Part shown: positions 13,191 to 19,750 of the stretch, piece after piece
Position numbering within the stretch: position 1 is the first letter of the stretch
Layout of the letters: each line of letters begins with the position of its first letter
From: CBDUQN01 sp965369375
GTDB taxonomy: Bacteria; Krumholzibacteriota; Krumholzibacteriia; Krumholzibacteriales; Krumholzibacteriaceae
NCBI GenBank assembly: GCA_965369375.1
Contig: CBDUQN010000053.1
Coordinates: forward strand, 1-21,870
Direction of reading: 5' to 3'
Length of the DNA: 21,870 nt
The notes under the pieces: generated by a model
The model's input: only the letters and a program-made list of their open reading frames with translations
The model's database searches: none
What the model was told of the DNA's origin: nothing
Position numbers and translations under genes: made by a program

Positions 13191-15704
13191 TTACTCCCTC
13201 CTTTCGAAAAGGCGTTCATGGAGAACAGGAACCAGAATCGCCAACGCGAATGTCACGATCGATACGATTAGAGAAAAAGAGAGAATACCGGATGAAAACC
13301 TGAAAACGATATTCTTGTCCCCCGGTGACAGAGAAATCGCCCGCAGGCAGTAATTAGCAGTAAGTATTTCTCTCTCCTGACCGTCGACTTCCGCTTTCCA
13401 GTCCGGATATGCTATTTCACCGAGAACCATCATGCACGGCTTTTCGATGTGCGCTTCCATCGTTATCGAGTTTATATTGTACGATGCGATCCGAACGCTG
13501 CTCCCCTCGATGGAAACCGGCCGCGCATCCGGCTCCTTCTCGAGAAGCACTTCACGTGATGGATCGAATTCTTTCATTGTGAGAGATCTGAGCGCTTCTT
13601 CACGGGAAACGACCTTTACGGCATCGACCAGAAAGGCCCGTGGAAGCGCCTGCGGGTTTTCATAAACGAAGTTATTTCCCTTCTTCCAGACGGGAAGGAA
13701 TCCCGAACTCTCGAGAATACCCTTTAACCTGCTTACCTGGTAACCCTCGTAGCGGCGATGATATTCAGCCGGAAAAACGACATACTTCACATTGAGCATG
13801 TTCAGTATCTTAATCGGGAAAACGCCTGCATTGAAACTCTCGAACATAACGTCCATCACGTCCTGATAGTTCCGGAGTTTCGCCGCATGGTACCCTCCCA
13901 TTGAGAAAATCTTGGAAATCATATACTTGTTCTCGCTGAAAGGAGAGACGGAATGAGACCATTGCCCGAAAGGAACGGCCGGTACGGGGAATATTCTGAA
14001 CAGTGAGCCGTCGTTTCCAAGGAAGCGCGCGATGGCATCGGGCTCCATGAATTGCCTCCGTTCGCCGGCGGATCTGATAATCTTCAACTCATCCGCCTTC
14101 CACCCTTTCTCGGGATGCAGAATCGGACGATTCACGATAAAGAGATCCAAGAGCGATATTACGGCTATGACGATTACAAAGTGCGAGAGCTTTAATTTCT
14201 TCAGGAGAAACAAGAAAAGAGCGACGGCGACAACGAGCAGCAGCACCACCGTTTTTGCCAGATCACCCGTGAACTCCCCCGCCCCGAATTCGAGCCAATT
14301 CCCGCGGACACGGTTCTGCAGAGCCGTGTTATCCATAATGCTATCCTTGATCGATCCGCTGCTCGCGAGAATAATTATTAAAACAACGGAGAGAGCGATC
14401 ATGATCCATTTCATTTTGTTCGCGTCGAGCCGCCGCGCCTCTGCTTCATCGCCATGCATCCGGAGCACCCGGTCGAGTCCCATCGCCATGAGTACGACGA
14501 GAGCGAGTTGCTGAACGATGAGAATCATCACGGGCACGCGGAACTTATTGAAAAAGGGAAGGAACTTGAACAACGGATCGTACAATACGGGGAGGTGTTT
14601 CCCAAAACTGATCATCGTGGAGAGAACCGCGGCAACAATGAGAAACCATTTCCACCGGTGACGCACGAACGGTATCGCGAGTATGGAGAACACAACGGTC
14701 ACAATACCGAGATAGTTTGGAAAATCGGTAAAGGGCATCGACCCCCAGTAGGTCATCTTCCCGAATCCGTAAGCCCACGGAAAAACGAACGTCCAGATTT
14801 CTTTCGGGTGCAGGCTCCAGCTCGTTGCATACCCGTAATCGAGCCCTCCGCTTCCCCCGCCGCCGCGAATTGACAGTGACGCGTATTCGCGCACGGGGAA
14901 TATGAGCACCGATGCTATCCCTATGGCGGCCGCAAGCGCCACCGCCGTGAAAATGAAATTTATCAACACGCTCCGCGACTCACCCTTGCGGAGCAAATGG
15001 ATCGATTCGAATATATAAAGAAGTCCTATCAAGAGAAACGTGTAGTAAGAGATCTGGACATGCCCGCGAAGCATCTGGAATCCGAGCGCGACGGCAAGCA
15101 GCACGGTCATCAACACCCGCCGGCGCCCTCTGAAAATATTCCGGCCAAAGAGCAGGGCAAAAGGCATATAGGCGATGGCACAAGCCTGCGAACCGTGCCC
15201 GTTGGCGCCGACGGCGATGAAGTTCGGCATGAGCATGAAGGTCGCGCCGGCGAGCAACGCGACGGCCGCGCCGATCCTCAGAGAACGCGTGAGTAGATAC
15301 ACACCGACACCGGCGAGCAGGTAGTGAAAAAGCAGCCAGATCGATTCAGGGAAACGAAGGTAAGAATGAAGAACATGGGTCACAAATGAGAGTGGATAGA
15401 CATACGGCGTATACGCGAGACTCGGGTAGCTCGGCATGCCGCAGAAGAGGTAGGGATTCCAGAGGGGGTATGTGCCGGATTCGAGGGATTCCTTGCCGAT
15501 TGCGGCGAAACTCAAGGGGGCTTTCGTATCGGGGACGAGAAATATCTTGTTCTGGAAGCAGAGCTCGGGCATGAAAACGCAGAGCACGAGCAAGAGAAAG
15601 AAAACAACCGTCAATCCCCGTTTCCACGAGGCCGCGGATTCGAGGATTTCGATTACGTTGAAATCGGGGCGCTCCCTCTCACCCGAACCACCTTTTTTGC
15701 TCAA
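13191..15704 (-). CDS. YfhO-family multi-span membrane protein (GT-C superfamily)
   Basis: This 837-residue protein has an N-terminal helix (about 30-48), then a periplasmic loop with PDT (58-60) and YPLWNPYLFCGMPSYPSL (79-96), the hallmark of YfhO/GT-C proteins. About ten further helices run to roughly residue 535. A large extracytoplasmic region follows, ending in the family motif YPDWKAEVDG (766-775), and a last helix spans about 806-826. YfhO proteins have been linked to glycosylation of cell-wall polymers with polyprenyl-linked sugars; here that role is inferred. The start is TTG at 15704, chosen because GGAGG (complement of 15711-15715) is 6 nt upstream and because the gene begins after an 85-bp gap. 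It is followed 5 bp later by the DPM1-like gene, its likely donor supplier. Confidence 0.87.
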   Translation of the reverse strand: MSKKGGSGERERPDFNVIEILESAASWKRGLTVVFFLLLVLCVFMPELCFQNKIFLVPDTKAPLSFAAIGKESLESGTYPLWNPYLFCGMPSYPSLAYTPYVYPLSFVTHVLHSYLRFPESIWLLFHYLLAGVGVYLLTRSLRIGAAVALLAGATFMLMPNFIAVGANGHGSQACAIAYMPFALLFGRNIFRGRRRVLMTVLLAVALGFQMLRGHVQISYYTFLLIGLLYIFESIHLLRKGESRSVLINFIFTAVALAAAIGIASVLIFPVREYASLSIRGGGGSGGLDYGYATSWSLHPKEIWTFVFPWAYGFGKMTYWGSMPFTDFPNYLGIVTVVFSILAIPFVRHRWKWFLIVAAVLSTMISFGKHLPVLYDPLFKFLPFFNKFRVPVMILIVQQLALVVLMAMGLDRVLRMHGDEAEARRLDANKMKWIMIALSVVLIIILASSGSIKDSIMDNTALQNRVRGNWLEFGAGEFTGDLAKTVVLLLVVAVALFLFLLKKLKLSHFVIVIAVISLLDLFIVNRPILHPEKGWKADELKIIRSAGERRQFMEPDAIARFLGNDGSLFRIFPVPAVPFGQWSHSVSPFSENKYMISKIFSMGGYHAAKLRNYQDVMDVMFESFNAGVFPIKILNMLNVKYVVFPAEYHRRYEGYQVSRLKGILESSGFLPVWKKGNNFVYENPQALPRAFLVDAVKVVSREEALRSLTMKEFDPSREVLLEKEPDARPVSIEGSSVRIASYNINSITMEAHIEKPCMMVLGEIAYPDWKAEVDGQEREILTANYCLRAISLSPGDKNIVFRFSSGILSFSLIVSIVTFALAILVPVLHERLFERRE

Positions 15705-15710
15705 ACGATA

Positions 15711-15715
15711 CCTCC
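15711..15715 (-). promoter_or_regulatory. Shine-Dalgarno that decides the TTG start of the YfhO gene
   Basis: The minus strand reads GGAGG, then a 6-nt spacer and TTG at 15704-15702. The strong site at ideal spacing supports initiation at this rare start codon. Confidence 0.75.
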
Positions 15716-15721
15716 AGTGCG

Positions 15722-15750
15722 GTCACTGATTAAATCTAGCACGTTACCCC
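15722..15750 (-). promoter_or_regulatory. Weak promoter candidate before the YfhO gene
   Basis: In the only sizeable gap inside the cluster (15705-15789), the minus strand has TTTACT, a 17-bp spacer and TAGATT. Each hexamer matches the sigma70 consensus at four of six positions. Transcription would start about 10-15 nt before the Shine-Dalgarno. Coordinates are approximate and the call is tentative; the gap could also be simple spacer. Confidence 0.25.
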
Positions 15751-15789
15751 CTCTGAGTAAACCGCCAAAGCATATATTACTGCAATGCA

Positions 15790-16671
15790 TTATCGCCCCC
15801 CAAGAATTCTCGAAATCCCTCTGAACGCGCCGCGCAGCAGGCCCCATCGCGCCGTGACGAGCAGCGTGAGCACGAGGGCGAGAAAACTCACCGCATGCAG
15901 GGGAAACGAGAGCACGCGCCACCAGACCGGTTTGAAGTGCGCGAACAGCCGGTAGGTGCTCGCGATTCGGTTCTCGAGTTTGTACGGCGTGAACCCTCCG
16001 CCGCTGCTCGAGCTCACCTTATGCCAGACGATCGAACGCGGTTCGTAGTAGCATTTCCATCCGGAGCGAATCGCCCGCAGACAAAAATCGACATCTTCGC
16101 AATACATCCGGTAGCCGGGATCGAGCAACCCGATGTCGTCAAAAACCTCCCGCCGCACGAACAAGGCGCATCCCGTGACATACCCTGTCTCACCGGGCGT
16201 GCCGGCCGCGTCGAACTTCCTGATTGCAAGATGGCGCGGGACCCATATGAGGGGATAGAAACTTCCTCCGCCGTACCATATCCGCTTCGGATCATCATGG
16301 TAAAATATCTTGGGGCCCACGATACCGGCGTCACGGTTCGTTTCGAGCGCCTCGATCATTCTCGCGGCGAAATCGGAATCGACCTCCGTATCGTTGTTGA
16401 GCAGAAGGATATATTTTGCGCCCGCGGAAATCGCGTGCCGGATCCCGACGTTGTTTCCCTCGGCAAAAAGCAGATTCCGATCGTTGACGATCAGTTCGAC
16501 GCCGGGGAATTGCTCCCGGACGATACGCGGCGAAGAATCGGTCGACGCGTTGTCCACGACGACGATTCTCATCGCCGGCTCGCTCACCGCGCTGAGCGAT
16601 TCGAGACACGCTGTTATTACCCTCTCGCCGTTCCAATTCAGAACAATCACATATAAATTAACATTTCCCAC
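15790..16671 (-). CDS. GT2 glycosyltransferase, rhamnosyltransferase/WbbL-like
   Basis: This 293-residue GT2 enzyme contains VIVLNWNGE (8-16), VDNASTDS (39-46), the DXD-like LLNNDTEVD (90-98), VTGCALFVRREVF (165-177), and CEDVDFCLR (191-199) holding the presumed catalytic acidic residues. A single C-terminal hydrophobic segment (about 253-273) probably tethers it to the inner membrane. It resembles the rhamnosyltransferase branch of GT2 that extends lipid-linked O-antigen-type glycans, but the sugar is not deducible. The GTG start at 16671 is 16 bp after the GT4 stop, with a GAGGCGG-like ribosome site 6 nt upstream. It is the last gene before the 85-bp gap. It belongs to the same GT2 branch as the N-terminal half of the fusion gene at 10360-12438. 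Confidence 0.87.
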   Translation of the reverse strand: MGNVNLYVIVLNWNGERVITACLESLSAVSEPAMRIVVVDNASTDSSPRIVREQFPGVELIVNDRNLLFAEGNNVGIRHAISAGAKYILLLNNDTEVDSDFAARMIEALETNRDAGIVGPKIFYHDDPKRIWYGGGSFYPLIWVPRHLAIRKFDAAGTPGETGYVTGCALFVRREVFDDIGLLDPGYRMYCEDVDFCLRAIRSGWKCYYEPRSIVWHKVSSSSGGGFTPYKLENRIASTYRLFAHFKPVWWRVLSFPLHAVSFLALVLTLLVTARWGLLRGAFRGISRILGGR

Positions 16672-16687
16672 GGTGAACCGCCTCTAC

Positions 16688-17845
16688 TCACAGAGAGCAA
16701 AAGAGCTTCTCGATCTTGTCGACCATCGTCGCCCAGGAAAAGCGTTCCCGCTCCGTCTCGAAGTGCGGCGCCATCCTCTCCGCCCACCCCCCCTCGAAGA
16801 ATTTGACTACGGCGCCGGCAAGCGCCTCGGGGGCCTCCGGCGGAACGATAAAACCCGTCTTGCCGACAGAGACGACCTCGGGCAGGCCTCCGACGTCGGT
16901 TACGATCACCGGTCGGTCGAAGGCGATCGAAATCTGCACGATTCCGCTCTGTGTCGCCGAGATGTAGGGAAGCACGACGAGATCGCTCGCGAGGAAGAAC
17001 GATTCGACCTCCTCGTTTCCTACATACCGATCGACGAACCTCACTTTTTCGGTGAGGTCCAGCTCCTCGACGAGGTTATAATACGGCCCGCTGTCCTCGT
17101 AAAATTCCCCCACGACGAGAAGCGTGCATTCGAGCCGTTCGAGGATCGTCGGCATCGCTTCGATAAGATGTTTCAGCCCTTTGTACGGCCGAATGTATCC
17201 AAAGAAGAGCAGCAGCGGCCCCGGCGCGGCGCCGACCGCAGCGCGTGCCTCCTCCTTTGTAATGTTGCCTCGCGCAAAGAAATCGTATATAGGATGCGGG
17301 TTTATTGCGACCTGTGCACGCGGTCGGATCTTCGAGAGATTGCTTTGATCTTCTTTCGACTGGACGACGAAACCATGCGCCGCGGAAAAGGCCGTTAAGG
17401 AAAGGATACGGTCGATCGGAGAACGCTCATGGGGAACGACATTGTGACAGATAAAGATAATCTTCCCCCTGCGCAGCATGCGCAGGATAGTGCAGATCGT
17501 AAAGAGCGCCGGCGCGAAATAGGGATGCCACCACTGGACGATAACCGCATCCGGCCTGAGCCGCGCGATATGAAAGCCGGCGCGTATCCACGTGAAGGGA
17601 TTGATCGAATCTATGAGGCGGACCGAATCCATGGAGAGCGCTGTTTCACTCTCGTCGAGTTGCGTCCTGCCCGGAAAGAGGAACTTCGGATAGAGGCGCG
17701 AGTAGTTTACCGCGTAGATGTCGTGCCGGGACTCGAGTTCCCCGGCGAGACAGGTATTATAATGGGAGATCCCACCTCTGTACGGATACGTGGGTCCGAC
17801 AAGACAGATCCGGAGCTTTTTCTTCTTCCCGTTATCCTCAATCAT
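16688..17845 (-). CDS. GT4-family glycosyltransferase
   Basis: This 385-residue GT-B fold enzyme has an N-terminal domain beginning RICLVGPTYPYRGGISHYN (12-30) with the glycine-rich acceptor-side loop. HNVVPHE is at 134-140. The C-terminal donor domain holds FFGYIRPYKG (214-223), LLVVGEFYE (242-250), the nucleotide-binding SATQSGIVQIS (296-306) and DVGGLPEVV (317-325). It is probably cytoplasmic and adds one NDP-sugar to the growing glycan; the sugar is unknown. I chose ATG at 17845. The frame is open back to 17941, but those 32 residues overlap the upstream GT2 gene and look like non-coding translation. The chosen start overlaps the upstream stop by 8 bp, which suggests coupled translation. 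Confidence 0.88.
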   Translation of the reverse strand: MIEDNGKKKKLRICLVGPTYPYRGGISHYNTCLAGELESRHDIYAVNYSRLYPKFLFPGRTQLDESETALSMDSVRLIDSINPFTWIRAGFHIARLRPDAVIVQWWHPYFAPALFTICTILRMLRRGKIIFICHNVVPHERSPIDRILSLTAFSAAHGFVVQSKEDQSNLSKIRPRAQVAINPHPIYDFFARGNITKEEARAAVGAAPGPLLLFFGYIRPYKGLKHLIEAMPTILERLECTLLVVGEFYEDSGPYYNLVEELDLTEKVRFVDRYVGNEEVESFFLASDLVVLPYISATQSGIVQISIAFDRPVIVTDVGGLPEVVSVGKTGFIVPPEAPEALAGAVVKFFEGGWAERMAPHFETERERFSWATMVDKIEKLFCSL

Positions 17846-18779
17846 CAACCTGGTAATCGCGATACGAGAAGGATCTCTCCAGTTTAGAGGTAAAGAGCTC
17901 GGCAAGCAGGCCGAACGAACCGATCTGTATCGCGATGACAATCATGATCAGACCACCGACCATGATAGGCCTCACGCGCAGACCGTTCCCCGAAATCCAG
18001 AGGATCAGGAAATAGAGGGTGATAATACTGCCTACGGCGAAGAAGATAAAAGCGATACGTCCGAAAAAGTGAAGCGGCGATGTCGCCCGGCGCGTTATGA
18101 ACATTACCGTGATCAGGTCGAGCATCCCGTTGATAAATCTTCTCGTGCCGTACTTGCTGGCGCCGAATTTCCTTTCAGAATGACTGACCCTCTTCTCGGT
18201 AACCCTGAAACCTTCCCAGGCGGCAAGGACGGGAATGAAACGGTGGAGTTCGCCGTAGACGGAGACCCGTTTGACCACCTCGCCGCGGTATGCCTTGAGC
18301 CCGCAGTTGACGTCGTGAAGCTTGACCCCGGTAACCACCGATACCAAGAAGTTGAACACCTTCGATGGCAGCGTTTTGGAAATCGGATCCTGTCTGTTCA
18401 GCTTCCATCCACTGACGAGATCGAATCCCTCGTCGAGCTTCGCAATGAGACCGGGGATCTCCTCGGGTGTATCTTGTAAATCAGCGTCTATCGTGACTAC
18501 CACATCCCCGCGCGCTACCTTGAATCCTTCGGAAAGCGCGGCGGACTTGCCGTAGTTTCTCATAAAGCCGACTATCTTCACCCTTCTGTCATTGTCTCGC
18601 AAACCTTTCAACACTTCCAGAGAACCGTCGCTCGAACCGTCATCAATAAAGATCAGCTCATGCCCTGAAGCCGATTGCGTGAGAACACTCGTGAGACGCT
18701 GATAGAGCTCCGTGATGCTTTCCTCCTCGTTCAGCAACGGAACGATCACGGAAACGGAATATTTGGCGCTCCCATCCAC
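17838..18779 (-). CDS. GtrB/DPM1-like membrane GT2, polyprenyl-phosphate sugar synthase
   Basis: This 313-residue protein has a GT2 domain with VSVIVPLLNEEES (9-21), FIDDGSSDGS (44-53), the metal-binding TIDADLQD (96-103) and NCGLKAYRGEV (158-168). Two membrane helices follow (about 238-262 and 272-295), with a shorter hydrophobic stretch near 221-229. This is the GtrB/ArnC-like architecture of enzymes that make polyprenyl-phosphate-glucose or related donors. I chose GTG at 18779: AGGGAGGT lies 9 nt upstream, directly after the epimerase stop. The frame is open to 18827, but that extension overlaps the epimerase by 31 bp. It differs from the second DPM1-like enzyme (12469-13185), which lacks the helices, so the cluster probably makes two lipid-phosphate sugars. 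The sugar identity is not known. Confidence 0.88.
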   Translation of the reverse strand: MDGSAKYSVSVIVPLLNEEESITELYQRLTSVLTQSASGHELIFIDDGSSDGSLEVLKGLRDNDRRVKIVGFMRNYGKSAALSEGFKVARGDVVVTIDADLQDTPEEIPGLIAKLDEGFDLVSGWKLNRQDPISKTLPSKVFNFLVSVVTGVKLHDVNCGLKAYRGEVVKRVSVYGELHRFIPVLAAWEGFRVTEKRVSHSERKFGASKYGTRRFINGMLDLITVMFITRRATSPLHFFGRIAFIFFAVGSIITLYFLILWISGNGLRVRPIMVGGLIMIVIAIQIGSFGLLAELFTSKLERSFSYRDYQVDD

Positions 18780-18788
18780 GAAGCATCG

Positions 18789-18796
18789 ACCTCCCT
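18789..18796 (-). promoter_or_regulatory. Shine-Dalgarno that moves the GtrB-like start to GTG 18779
   Basis: The minus strand reads AGGGAGGT immediately after the epimerase TGA (18799-18797), with a 9-nt spacer to GTG at 18779-18777. This is much stronger than anything before the longer start at 18827. Confidence 0.65.
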
Positions 18797-19750
18797 TCAC
18801 TTGTTCTCGTATAGGTTTCTGTACCATTCGATCTCCCGGCCTAGGCCGTCTTCGAGACCCACCCGGGGATCAAACCCCAATTCACCGCGCGCCCGCGATG
18901 TGTCGGCCCAGGTATCCGGAACATCGCCCTTCATCCGTTCCCTGAAGAGTGTCTCGAGCTTTGCCCCGAGCCCGGACTCGAGAATCTCGATGACATCGAG
19001 CACCGAGACACGGCTCCCGCCGCCGATATTGAATATGCGCTCCGGCCCGTCGTATTCGAAGGCGAGCATATTCGCTTCCACCGCGTCGGAAACAAACGTA
19101 AAATCTCTCGTCTGTTTTCCATCCCCGAATATCTCGACGGGACGTTGCTCGAGAGCGTTCATGATGAATCTGCTGAACGCCATATCGGGGCGCTGTCTCG
19201 GGCCGTAAACGGTGAAGTACCGGAGCGCGCGATACCGTACGCCGAAGTTCACATGGTAGAGCTCACACAGATGCTCGGCCGAAAGCTTGGTTGCGCCGTA
19301 AGGGGAAATCGGCGCGCACCGATGATCCTCCCGCATCGGCAGAGTCCGGGACTCGCCGTAGACCGAGCTCGAACTCGAATGAACGAGTGTCGGTCCTTGA
19401 ACCTCTTTGAGCGCCTCGAGCAACCTCTGTGTCGCTAGTATGTTCGATTCTATATAATGGGAAAAATCATTACCCCAGCTCTGTCTTACACCGGCCTGCG
19501 CGGCGAGGTGAAAAACGCATTCGGCGCCGTCGAGCTCGCGGGCGAGATCTAGAGCGTTTAGATTCTCTTCGATGAGTGTGAAGTTATCATGACCGGCAGC
19601 TTTGGATATATGCTGTTTTTTTCTATCCGGATCGTAATAATCGGTGAAGCAATCGATTCCCGTTACACGGTACCCATCCCCGAGAAGGCGCTCGCAGAGG
19701 TGGGAACCGATAAATCCGGCTGCACCCGTTACTAGGACCTTCCCTTTCAC
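18797..19750 (-). CDS. NAD-dependent UDP-sugar 4-epimerase (UDP-glucuronate/UDP-glucose epimerase family)
   Basis: This 317-residue extended SDR enzyme has TGAAGFIG (8-15) for NAD binding and HLAAQAGVR (81-89). SSSSSVYG (125-132) supplies the active-site Ser, and YGATK (151-155) the catalytic Tyr151 and Lys155. RYFTVYGPRQRPDMA (177-191) follows in the substrate domain. IDCFTDYYDP near the N-terminus and the overall pattern favour the UDP-glucuronate 4-epimerase branch, although UDP-glucose/GlcNAc epimerase activity cannot be excluded. It supplies a UDP-hexuronate or hexose for the glycan. GTG at 19750 overlaps the stop of the DUF2723 gene as GTGA, and AAGGGAG lies a few bases upstream. The length is normal for the family. 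Confidence 0.88.
   Translation of the reverse strand: MKGKVLVTGAAGFIGSHLCERLLGDGYRVTGIDCFTDYYDPDRKKQHISKAAGHDNFTLIEENLNALDLARELDGAECVFHLAAQAGVRQSWGNDFSHYIESNILATQRLLEALKEVQGPTLVHSSSSSVYGESRTLPMREDHRCAPISPYGATKLSAEHLCELYHVNFGVRYRALRYFTVYGPRQRPDMAFSRFIMNALEQRPVEIFGDGKQTRDFTFVSDAVEANMLAFEYDGPERIFNIGGGSRVSVLDVIEILESGLGAKLETLFRERMKGDVPDTWADTSRARGELGFDPRVGLEDGLGREIEWYRNLYENK

Noticed and set aside
12061..13353. Long plus-strand open frame (430 codons) opposite the GT2 fusion, DPM1-like and YfhO genes
   Set aside because: It crosses three well-supported minus-strand genes with clear family motifs. Its translation shows no recognisable domain and is the usual antisense shadow in GC-rich coding DNA.
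16310..17398. Long plus-strand open frame (362 codons) opposite the GT2 and GT4 genes
   Set aside because: Same reason: it lies antisense to two motif-bearing genes and its sequence has no family signature.
17846..17941. Longer N-terminus for the GT4 gene
   Set aside because: The 32 extra residues overlap the upstream GT2 gene by about 100 bp and look like random translation, whereas the ATG at 17845 sits just before the GT4 N-terminal strand.
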